12,967 bases of DNA from positions 1-12,967 of the forward strand of contig QMVO01000021.1 in assembly GCA_003661125.1 (NCBI GenBank), read 5' to 3'. Positions 1-6,318 of the stretch are shown in pieces. This stretch comes from Methanosarcinales archaeon. GTDB taxonomy: Archaea; Halobacteriota; Syntropharchaeia; Alkanophagales; Methanospirareceae. Below the pieces are notes generated by a model. The model made no database searches. It was not told where the DNA came from and worked only from the letters and a program-made list of their open reading frames with translations. Numbering within the stretch: position 1 is the stretch's first letter; each line of letters begins with the position of its first letter. The translations under genes were made by a program, and so were the position numbers.

Positions 1-1
1 G

Positions 2-142
2 CGCTACAACCCTAAATATGGCTCGGAATATACTTTCGCTAAGAACATCTTTTTGACGCTGCGTGTGTATGGGTATGCGGTCTGCATTTTGGCAATCATG
101 GGTTATGTGATATTGACAGTAAAGGAGGTGAAGAAGAGATGA
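2..142 (+). CDS. C-terminal end of a membrane protein (partial)
   Basis: The frame is open from the window edge to TGA at 140-142 and gives the last 46 residues of a protein. Most of the tail is one hydrophobic helix (about residues 24-41, VYGYAVCILAIMGYVILT) followed by a short basic end (KEVKKR), as in an integral membrane protein with a cytoplasmic C terminus. The stop overlaps the start of the next gene (ATGA at 139-142), so the two are probably translationally coupled. Because ccmF lies downstream, a cytochrome c maturation membrane protein such as CcmC is conceivable, but no diagnostic motif falls inside the window. The family is unassigned. Confidence 0.6.
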   Translation, partial: RYNPKYGSEYTFAKNIFLTLRVYGYAVCILAIMGYVILTVKEVKKR

Positions 143-516
143 AAGATACCACCTTAAAGAAGCTGCTTTTGTTTTTTGCCCTTCTGTCTGCAATTACGGT
201 CGCCATGCCGAGCACCATCTCATTAATCGGTGGTCAGCACACCTGGTATAACATGCAAGATCTGCGCGGTATAAAAGCATCACCAGATGAATGGGACAGA
301 ACCCCCTGTTGGAAGTGTCATGATATTGAGTTATCGAGCTTAAGTGCTGTGCATCAGAATTTGGACAGAGGAAATGATCCTTGCTATAATCTAACCTGTT
401 ACATAAATGCAAGTGTAAACGGCACGATGCCGTCGTGTAGGGAATACCATGAAAATGGTACTGTACCAGAAGTGCCCTTACCACCAACAAAACCAAAGTA
501 CAAAAATAAAACATAA
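139..516 (+). CDS. Small secreted c-type cytochrome-like protein with one intact heme motif
   Basis: This 125-residue protein has an N-terminal signal peptide or anchor (basic KDTTLKK, then hydrophobic residues about 9-30). It has one canonical heme site, CWKCH at 57-61. Two further sites look like altered heme motifs: CYNLTCY at 82-88 (CX4C with Tyr where His would be) and CREYH at 100-104 (Tyr where the second Cys would be). Asn-X-Ser/Thr sequons cluster at 84, 90, 94, 106 and 123, consistent with N-glycosylation outside the cell. The start is well supported: a full Shine-Dalgarno match, AGGAGGTGA, lies at 123-131, seven bases before the ATG. It overlaps the upstream gene by 4 bases and ends one base before the next, so it sits in an operon. 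It may be a decayed multiheme cytochrome or a dedicated monoheme protein. Electron transfer or heme delivery are possible roles; the exact function is unknown. Confidence 0.7.
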   Translation: MKDTTLKKLLLFFALLSAITVAMPSTISLIGGQHTWYNMQDLRGIKASPDEWDRTPCWKCHDIELSSLSAVHQNLDRGNDPCYNLTCYINASVNGTMPSCREYHENGTVPEVPLPPTKPKYKNKT

Positions 517-517
517 A

Positions 518-1333
518 ATGACAAACACACCACAGACCCGGATTGCTATGCCCGTCTCGGAAAAAATAGGCTTGGCTATTGCTTTGACCATAGCCATAAT
601 TCTAATCGGCTATTCCTTTTTTTCTTTCTTGATTGACCTAATTTTAACATCCGATTGGTACGGCATCGTAATCGATTTAATCTTCCTCGCTATTGGCATC
701 TCCCTTGGTCTCTTTTCCATTCGCATATACAAGAAATCCGTCTACTACGAAAGTTTGGTGAGTTCCGCGTTTGACAAGGGAATATATACGCGATTGGAAC
801 CGGTGCTGAGAAAAGTAGCCGAGGCGAGTGCCGAAATGGAGGATTTAGAGGGGCGCCTGAATAGAATTGACCGCAAGGTTCAAACGGTTATAGATGAGCA
901 TGTGAAAGCAGAAAAAAGCCCGGAAGTGGAACGAATGGTCGCACCTGGAACTTCTATGAGTTTTGTCATAAAAACTATCTTTTTAACCATAGTCACGATG
1001 TCTGGTTTTATGTTCATGATAGCCACATCACTCGGAGCCGTTCATTTCGCCACACTCCTTTTTTATATCCTCTGGTGGGTGCTCATATCATCTGAATTCA
1101 AACTCTTTAATAACACCGCCGCATGGGCAATGGTCTTTGTCCCGATCCTTCTTGTTCCCGTCGGCTTTATGATTCTCGATGCCTTCCTTGAGATAAACAA
1201 TGTGATTGCCCTTTTTTATGCTATCCTCGCTTTATACGCCTTTTTATACTTCTCTTGGGCGGTATATGAGACAAAAGGGACGCTGCCTTTCTCTCTCGAC
1301 CTCGGCAAATACATTAAAATTAAACTTCGATAG
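518..1333 (+). CDS. Polytopic membrane protein with central coiled coil, unknown function
   Basis: The 271-residue protein begins at the ATG one base after the stop of the preceding gene, so translation is probably coupled; no separate Shine-Dalgarno site is evident. The open frame extends upstream to 449, but that part overlaps the previous gene and reads as its shadow. The layout is two N-terminal membrane helices (about 15-37 and 42-64), a cytoplasmic-looking charged stretch of about 90 residues with heptad-like Leu/Ile/Val spacing (around EMEDLEGRLNRIDRKVQTVI), then four C-terminal helices. There are no heme motifs and no cysteines that would suggest metal binding. The placement among cytochrome genes suggests a membrane partner, but I do not recognise the family. 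Confidence 0.75.
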   Translation: MTNTPQTRIAMPVSEKIGLAIALTIAIILIGYSFFSFLIDLILTSDWYGIVIDLIFLAIGISLGLFSIRIYKKSVYYESLVSSAFDKGIYTRLEPVLRKVAEASAEMEDLEGRLNRIDRKVQTVIDEHVKAEKSPEVERMVAPGTSMSFVIKTIFLTIVTMSGFMFMIATSLGAVHFATLLFYILWWVLISSEFKLFNNTAAWAMVFVPILLVPVGFMILDAFLEINNVIALFYAILALYAFLYFSWAVYETKGTLPFSLDLGKYIKIKLR

Positions 1334-1352
1334 AGTAAAGTAAAAATAAAAA

Positions 1353-1369
1353 GCGAAAACCTTTTATAG
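1353..1369 (+). promoter_or_regulatory. BRE/TATA promoter of the lipoprotein cytochrome gene
   Basis: GCGAAAAC (1353-1360) followed by CTTTTATAG (1361-1369) fits a purine-rich BRE plus TATA box. Transcription would start about 27 bases past the TATA centre, near 1392, leaving a leader of about 9 bases before the ATG at 1401. A near match with the same distance to the start codon lies upstream of the pentaheme gene at 3181. The assignment is by motif and spacing only. Confidence 0.5.
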
Positions 1370-1400
1370 AGATACGTAGCTATACAAATACGATGGAAAA

Positions 1401-1940
1401 ATGGATAAAAAATTTGTTGTCGCAGTTATAGCTGCGGTAGTAGTAATAGGGGTAATAGCAGGCTGTGTGGAGAAACCTGCCCCTGAGGTGACGCCGACAC
1501 CAGAGATAACGCCCACTCCCAAGATAACGCCTGCACCTGCGCCTGCAATAACGCCTGCGCCATCACCTGCGGTCGCAGCGACAGTAAGTTGTGACATGTG
1601 CCACCAAAAAGAGCATACTGCCAATTTGAAGGCTCATGTAAAAGGTGGATTGCTGGTGAATGGAAGACCGGGTTGCTTTGACTACTGGGGCTGTCATGGT
1701 GTAGCAAATGCCACCGTGCATACCGTCCATCCTCCTGAGGTGGGGTGTGTGGCATGTCACGGCAAGATACCCACGATTCCTCAAAAAGGGCCCGGAGGCA
1801 CAACCTGTGAGCAATGTCATGGAACACCTAACCCGCTTGAGCCAAGCGAAGGGCGTCTCGTGGAGATACACCTGAACAGGGGTAAGGACTGCACAGTTTG
1901 CCATGTTGGGGAAATATCAGAGATACACGGGCTGAAGTAA
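1401..1940 (+). CDS. Multiheme cytochrome c lipoprotein (4 canonical CxxCH plus one CX5CH)
   Basis: The 179-residue protein has a signal peptide ending in a lipobox-like IAGC, with Cys22 as the candidate lipid-modified residue, so it is probably tethered to the outside of the membrane. Residues 25-60 are a Pro/Thr/Ala linker built from repeats of the type ITPTP/ITPAP. The cytochrome domain follows with CxxCH motifs at 64-68, 116-120, 136-140 and 164-168, and an unusual CFDYWGCH at 92-99 where five residues separate the cysteines. Several extra histidines (72, 79, 107, 110, 157, 176) could be distal heme ligands. It has its own promoter and ends convergent to the next gene across a pyrimidine-rich gap. 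The likely role is extracytoplasmic electron transfer; the partner is unknown. Confidence 0.85.
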   Translation: MDKKFVVAVIAAVVVIGVIAGCVEKPAPEVTPTPEITPTPKITPAPAPAITPAPSPAVAATVSCDMCHQKEHTANLKAHVKGGLLVNGRPGCFDYWGCHGVANATVHTVHPPEVGCVACHGKIPTIPQKGPGGTTCEQCHGTPNPLEPSEGRLVEIHLNRGKDCTVCHVGEISEIHGLK

Positions 1941-1949
1941 GCAGCCTTT

Positions 1950-1975
1950 ATCTCTTTCCCTTCCCCTCCTCCCCC
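1950..1975 (+). terminator. Pyrimidine-rich tract between convergent genes, possible terminator
   Basis: Between the stops at 1940 and 1988 lies a run containing 25 uninterrupted pyrimidines (1951-1975). Archaeal termination often uses T-rich stretches without a hairpin, so this may terminate the plus-strand transcript. It is C-rich in its second half, which weakens the case. No hairpin was found. Confidence 0.3.
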
Positions 1976-1987
1976 ATCGCTACACAA

Positions 1988-3115
1988 CTAATGGTAGAAA
2001 CGGCTATACCTACAGAATTGTTTGGAACGAAGGCAGAAATGTCGTAAAGTTATTGTTATTATTATAACCAGAATGCCGATAATACCAAAAACCTGAATCG
2101 GTAAACCAGAGTCTCCTTTAGGAACCTCTGGTTCTGAATATAAAAAGGATGTGGAATTCCCGGTTCCTTCTTCTCCTCCGTGGCTTTCTTCAACGAAAAA
2201 TAATTTCACTATATCTGTGCCGGGAATGGTGACTTTATATGTACCAGGCAGGTCCTTCGTTACAGTAAAAAGAATTGTCTTTGATGCAAAATAGTCCAGG
2301 GTAACCGACTCTTCGCCTTCCTTCTCTCCGTTTATTACTAACGTAACCTTTTTTGTTCCTCTTATCCCCTTGTTCTTCACGGTCACTGCTATTGAGACGG
2401 TTTCATTGGGCTTAACCTTAAATTTATCTATTTCTACATCGGTGACCGAGAAAACGGGCTCTTTTCTTTCCTCTACTTCCTGAGGTTTTATCTCTTCTTC
2501 CCGGCATACGAAAAAACTTATGTGTGTTACTTCTCTGCTCCATCTTGAATCAGCAAAGGATCTTATTACTCCTAAGTCCTCCAAATCATCCTCGTCTCCA
2601 TCACACGCGTCTTCAAAGAAATCTTCCATGTCTTCAAAATCATCTTCGTTATCACTATCCAACAACTCCTCGAGGGTGTTTGTCACCTTCACCTTTCGTT
2701 CTAATTCATTTATCCTCGCCTTGTTGAGGCGATTGTACGCATATATATCGAGATCATATTTTCCGTGCAGCCACCAAGAGGGAATTTCCTTTGTGTACTC
2801 CACATACACAGTGTCATCGTAACTCCTGTGTCTCACATCCACACGATCCAAAGAAACCACGTGCCCCCTGGGGTCTTCTATGATAAAAACGAAATCAACG
2901 AAGACAAATCCTTTGTAATTTACGCCGCTCATTTCTGTGTACACTTTGAGTGTGCTACCGTGCGCGACATGATTGTCCGCGGGCACATAATTGTACAAAC
3001 CATTAACATCAGAGACTATCACCGCCTTCTCCGCGCTTGTAATATCAGCCGAAGAAAAGCAGAATAACATCAATATCACCAAAATTACCAGTGCGCTTCT
3101 TTCTCGTCCTCTCAT
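1988..3115 (-). CDS. Exported membrane-anchored protein with CARDB-like domain and acidic segment
   Basis: The 375-residue protein has a signal peptide (hydrophobic about 8-22) and a C-terminal membrane helix (about 339-357) followed by a short basic tail, so the bulk lies outside the cell. Residues 30-147 look like a beta-rich domain. Residues 149-181 are extremely acidic, with about 20 Asp/Glu, of the kind that could bind calcium or basic partners. Residues 220-310 match the style of CARDB/Ig-like adhesion domains: a 'VxxxxFKVKPNETVSIAVTV' strand pattern, then KNKG, then paired beta strands ending in GTYKV. There is no heme motif. It is divergent from the pentaheme operon with 113 bases between the starts. 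It could be a cell-surface or S-layer-associated scaffold. The CARDB call is by pattern; the precise function is unknown. Confidence 0.75.
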   Translation of the reverse strand: MRGRERSALVILVILMLFCFSSADITSAEKAVIVSDVNGLYNYVPADNHVAHGSTLKVYTEMSGVNYKGFVFVDFVFIIEDPRGHVVSLDRVDVRHRSYDDTVYVEYTKEIPSWWLHGKYDLDIYAYNRLNKARINELERKVKVTNTLEELLDSDNEDDFEDMEDFFEDACDGDEDDLEDLGVIRSFADSRWSREVTHISFFVCREEEIKPQEVEERKEPVFSVTDVEIDKFKVKPNETVSIAVTVKNKGIRGTKKVTLVINGEKEGEESVTLDYFASKTILFTVTKDLPGTYKVTIPGTDIVKLFFVEESHGGEEGTGNSTSFLYSEPEVPKGDSGLPIQVFGIIGILVIIITITLRHFCLRSKQFCRYSRFYH

Positions 3116-3180
3116 TTCTTCTCTCTTATGCTATTTCATTTGTTTTACTTAATAATGTTCTAATTCTAACTAATAAAAAA

Positions 3181-3195
3181 GCGAAACATTTTATT
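3181..3195 (+). promoter_or_regulatory. BRE/TATA promoter of the pentaheme cytochrome-ccmF operon
   Basis: GCGAAAC followed by ATTTTATT, preceded by AATAAAAAA, closely resembles the promoter at 1353, and the first base of GCGAAA is 48 bases before the ATG in both cases. The predicted transcription start is near 3218, giving a leader of about 11 bases. It lies in the divergent gap shared with the minus-strand gene that starts at 3115. Confidence 0.5.
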
Positions 3196-3228
3196 TCTAA
3201 TAAAAGCAGTAATACCAAGAGACAAGAG

Positions 3229-3885
3229 ATGAAAATCAAATTTTTCGCCTTGCTTGCCCTGGTAATCTTTATCGGAGCCGTATCCGTAAGCATAGGCGTG
3301 GATGATAAAGCCAGCGAGGTGATTCCGCCAAATCCCAAAGGATTCATAGGCTCGTGGCATCCCGCACCCGAGTGTGGACAGTGCCATGTGTCGCTTCTCT
3401 CAGACAAACAGTTGCTCGCAAAGCTTGGGTCTTGCAACTGTCATCGAGAAGCATATACCTCCGCAGGGGAGATAGACATGAATAAGATTAGGAAGAACGC
3501 ACATGGCATAAAAGTATGTATTGATTGTCACATGGGAACCGGAATAGCAAATTTCACCCGGGAAATTCCCTGTGATGAGTATCACAAAATACATCTGGAC
3601 ACCGATTGCCATGACTGCCACGGTAAGAGAGAGGAGATAGCAGTACCGGAAAGCGAAGAATGCGATTCCTGTCATAATGGAAATCCTCATACCGTACACG
3701 GCGACAAAACCGGTGCGATGTGCGTCATTTGTCATGGTCCGTTTGGAATAGAATATAAGGAGGAGGGGTATCAACTGATAGAAGGCGTACCGAAGAAAAA
3801 AAAGGAAATGACTTATCCCACTATTTCTAATATATTAAAAGCACTAATAAAGTTCATATTTAAACAAAAAGGAGGGGGAACGTAG
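3229..3885 (+). CDS. Secreted multiheme cytochrome c (5 canonical CxxCH plus atypical sites)
   Basis: The 218-residue protein starts with a signal peptide (KIK, then hydrophobic 5-22). The open frame runs back to 3091, but that extension overlaps the divergent gene, and ATG 3229 gives a normal signal sequence and fits the promoter. Canonical heme sites are CGQCH 49-53, CIDCH 97-101, CHDCH 127-131, CDSCH 145-149 and CVICH 165-169. Two more look altered: CNCH at 69-72 (only one residue between the cysteines) and CDEYH at 115-119 (Tyr for the second Cys). Non-motif histidines (44, 92, 122, 154, 157) may be distal ligands. The C-terminal 30 residues are lysine-rich and amphipathic (ILKALIKFIFKQK) and could bind a membrane. 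It is the first gene of a tight operon with ccmF, so the cytochrome and its maturation factor appear to be made together. Confidence 0.85.
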   Translation: MKIKFFALLALVIFIGAVSVSIGVDDKASEVIPPNPKGFIGSWHPAPECGQCHVSLLSDKQLLAKLGSCNCHREAYTSAGEIDMNKIRKNAHGIKVCIDCHMGTGIANFTREIPCDEYHKIHLDTDCHDCHGKREEIAVPESEECDSCHNGNPHTVHGDKTGAMCVICHGPFGIEYKEEGYQLIEGVPKKKKEMTYPTISNILKALIKFIFKQKGGGT

Positions 3886-3893
3886 AAAGAGCG

Positions 3894-4319
3894 ATGAAAA
3901 AGGGGATTGTTTTTTTAGTTATCACCATTCTAATCTTCGTGGGTCTGATTACGATTTCGATTATAAAGATGGAAGAAGTACCAATAATAAAAGTAAAGGC
4001 TGAGGTGACAGTAACAGAAGATAGACCGACAGTAAAAATTGTCACCGTGGAACAGGATGCGGTGAATCCTTTGAAGAGCCCAAGGGGTAGTTCTGCCGCG
4101 GGTTTTCCGAGCGTGGATGCGCTTGCTATTGTGAACAATACAAAAATCAGCTATTGGGCTGCTGAGGATTATCATGGGAATGGCACATACGACTTTGTTA
4201 TCGGCTTCTCCAAAAGTGCCACACCGACACAAGGAGATATGGTAAAGGTGATTGTAAAGGTGGTGGATGAGAAAGCTGACACATTGGCAAGGGATGTAAA
4301 AGTTATCTCATGGGAGTAA
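3894..4319 (+). CDS. Small exported membrane-anchored protein, unknown function
   Basis: The 141-residue protein has one N-terminal membrane helix (about 4-24) and a soluble domain predicted to lie outside, rich in beta-type alternation (KVKAEVTVTEDRPTVKIVTV, later MVKVIVKVVDEK). It has no cysteine, hence no heme motif, and no HxxxY or CxxxY motif of the heme chaperone CcmE, so CcmE is not supported. It begins 8 bases after the pentaheme gene and ends 3 bases before ccmF, which makes co-transcription near certain. The stretch SYWAAEDYHGNGTYDF is distinctive. Position suggests an accessory factor for the cytochrome or for CcmF, possibly an apocytochrome- or heme-handling factor, but that is inference and no family was recognised. 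Confidence 0.7.
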   Translation: MKKGIVFLVITILIFVGLITISIIKMEEVPIIKVKAEVTVTEDRPTVKIVTVEQDAVNPLKSPRGSSAAGFPSVDALAIVNNTKISYWAAEDYHGNGTYDFVIGFSKSATPTQGDMVKVIVKVVDEKADTLARDVKVISWE

Positions 4320-4322
4320 AAA

Positions 4323-6260
4323 ATGGAAACCGGGGAAATCTTCTTAATCTTTGCCTGCGTTCTTCTCCTCTTTGATTTTATCCTGTTGTTAATGACAAAA
4401 GAAAAGAAGAAATTCGGCGAACTCGCTTTTTTCATTTCTTCCATAGCTTCCGTGCTAATAATAGCCTCTTATCTCCGGCTCACACTCGCTTTCCTGAGCA
4501 ATAACTTCCGGATAGGTGAGGTTTATGCATACAGTTCATCGAGCTTAGCCATCTGGTATAAGCTCGGCGACCCGTGGATAGGCAGCAGCGGGTCAATGCT
4601 TTTTGTGACTTTTCTCTTTACCCTCCTGTATTTTGCGTACCGGGTTAAAGGATCAGGAAAGGAAAACGAGTTTCGTACCACTGCATATAAAATCATGGAC
4701 ATTTTTCTCATCGCACTCCTTCTCGTCACCCTGGTGAAGAGTCCTTTCGAGCTTTTGCCCGTGACTCCGCCGGATGGTGCGGGGCTAAATCCACTGCTGC
4801 AAACATTTTGGGTCCTCATTCACCCCCCCGTTGTTTTCTTAGGTTACGTATTTGTCTTCTTCGCATTCGCACTTACCCTGTCGGGTATGATAACAGGTGG
4901 GAGTGAAAGGCAAGAATTAAGAGAAGCTTTAAAACGTTCCCTTTACGCGGCATGGCTGTTTTTAGCTCTCGGAATCGCACTTGGTGGCTGGTGGTCTTAC
5001 GAAGTGCTGGGTTGGGGGGGATACTGGGCATGGGACCCGGTAGAGACGGCTTCATTACTCCCCTGGTTAGCACTCACCGCATATTTTCACTTGCCCGCGA
5101 GGAGCAAAGACCTGGGAAAAGAGCTCACGCTCTTGATTACCTTTTTTATGATTATCTTCTCCACCGCCCTCACGCGGGGAGGATTATTGGAGTCAGTACA
5201 TGCCTTTGGGAAATCGCCTGTTGGACCCGTGCTCATGGGATTTGCTTTTTGTGTTGTTCTTTTCTTCTTCTATCTAACGCGAAGGGCGAATAAACCACTT
5301 TATAATTTTGATCCGGACACATCATCTCTTTATTCCGTCGCTATTTTCGCTGCCTACTGGTCGTTGATGTCTTTGTTGATTATATGCTTCCTCGGAGACG
5401 CGGCGCCAATAATAGGAGGTCTTTTCAGAGAGAACCCCATGACTACGAATCCTGATTTCTATAACAAATGGTGCTACCCTTTCATGCTCGCCTTCGTAGC
5501 CGCTTTAGCCGGTTGCAATATTGGTTTGAAGATAAAGCGATATGCCCTGTTAATCGCAGTAGTGCTGGGTATCGGAGCTGTTTTGGCGACTTTCGGGCAA
5601 CCGACACCAAATTGGCTTGCAAACCTCGGACTTCCGCTACTACTTGTGACAGGAATTGCCATTGCATATAATTTCGCTCGATTATTGTCAAAGAATTCAC
5701 GATTGTGGAGCAAGACCATCGTGCATCTTGCTGTTATAATTATCTTAATAGGCGTTCTTTTCAGTTCTGCTGCGGAAACAGAGAGTGGAAACATCGTTGC
5801 CGAACCTGGATCCGTTATTGACGCTTTAGGGATACAAATTGCGGTGAATAATTTCACTTTGTATCCCGGTAGCGGAAGCGTTTACTACCCTCAGCATTCC
5901 TTTGTAGGACCTGAACGCTCAGCACTAAAAATGGATATTGCAATCGAAGAAAGTGGCGAGGTTCACCATGAATCCTTATGGATGTATTACTACGCAAATC
6001 ATGGCGTGGTGTCCGAACCTTTGATCATTTCCGCTCCTACGGGTGACGTGTATATTTCCATGCACCAAACAAAATCCAGTTTTAATTCTATGTTTTACGC
6101 GCTTATGGGGCAGGAAGTGCAGCCAGAAGATGCAATTATCGTCGTGAAGAGAGTAGCTCTGATATGGCTTGTTTGGTTCGGAATATTATTACTGGGAATC
6201 GGGATGACTGTATTATTACTCGGAGAACTCGCGAAATTAAAAATTAGCCATCCTCCATAA
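4323..6260 (+). CDS. ccmF: Cytochrome c heme lyase component CcmF (WWD family)
   Basis: CcmF is the membrane heme lyase subunit of system I cytochrome c maturation; it receives heme from CcmE and attaches it to CxxCH apocytochromes on the outer face of the membrane. The 645-residue length is normal for the family. The WWD heme-handling signature is clear at about 231-241 (WGGYWAWDPVE), preceded by GGWW. The four histidines expected in CcmF are present: H167 in IHPP, H256 (AYFHLP), H293 (GLLESVHAFG) and H468 (TIVHLA). There are many membrane helices, a soluble loop of roughly 480-610, and a last helix at about 611-636, as in bacterial CcmF. It is third in the operon with the pentaheme cytochrome, with a GGGAG site at 4312-4316 ahead of the ATG. 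No other ccm gene is identifiable in the window. Confidence 0.93.
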   Translation: METGEIFLIFACVLLLFDFILLLMTKEKKKFGELAFFISSIASVLIIASYLRLTLAFLSNNFRIGEVYAYSSSSLAIWYKLGDPWIGSSGSMLFVTFLFTLLYFAYRVKGSGKENEFRTTAYKIMDIFLIALLLVTLVKSPFELLPVTPPDGAGLNPLLQTFWVLIHPPVVFLGYVFVFFAFALTLSGMITGGSERQELREALKRSLYAAWLFLALGIALGGWWSYEVLGWGGYWAWDPVETASLLPWLALTAYFHLPARSKDLGKELTLLITFFMIIFSTALTRGGLLESVHAFGKSPVGPVLMGFAFCVVLFFFYLTRRANKPLYNFDPDTSSLYSVAIFAAYWSLMSLLIICFLGDAAPIIGGLFRENPMTTNPDFYNKWCYPFMLAFVAALAGCNIGLKIKRYALLIAVVLGIGAVLATFGQPTPNWLANLGLPLLLVTGIAIAYNFARLLSKNSRLWSKTIVHLAVIIILIGVLFSSAAETESGNIVAEPGSVIDALGIQIAVNNFTLYPGSGSVYYPQHSFVGPERSALKMDIAIEESGEVHHESLWMYYYANHGVVSEPLIISAPTGDVYISMHQTKSSFNSMFYALMGQEVQPEDAIIVVKRVALIWLVWFGILLLGIGMTVLLLGELAKLKISHPP

Positions 6261-6263
6261 CAT

Positions 6264-6312
6264 AATAAGTAAACCTTTTCTTTGCCAAGCAAAAAGATTT
6301 GGTTTGCTTATT
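6264..6312. terminator. Hairpin between convergent ccmF and NapC-like gene, likely bidirectional terminator
   Basis: AATAAGTAAACC (6264-6275) and GGTTTGCTTATT (6301-6312) pair at 11 of 12 positions. The loop contains a second small stem, TTTGC-CAA-GCAAA (6281-6293). The structure fills the 58-base gap between two converging stop codons, with T-rich sequence following in both directions, which fits transcription termination for both genes. Confidence 0.55.
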
Positions 6313-6318
6313 TATGGT

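Noticed and set aside
449..517. Upstream in-frame extension of the membrane protein starting at 518
   Set aside because: It overlaps the preceding heme-motif gene and encodes its shadow; ATG 518 lies right after that gene's stop and gives a normal membrane protein N terminus.
1364..1904. Several minus-strand open frames opposite the lipoprotein cytochrome
   Set aside because: They are antisense shadows of the Pro/Thr repeat and heme-motif region with no start signals or domain features.
3091..3228. Longer start for the pentaheme cytochrome
   Set aside because: It would overlap the divergent gene start and the predicted promoter; ATG 3229 begins a clean signal peptide.
3894..4319. CcmE heme chaperone assignment
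   Set aside because: The size and single anchor fit loosely, but neither HxxxY nor CxxxY heme-binding motif is present.
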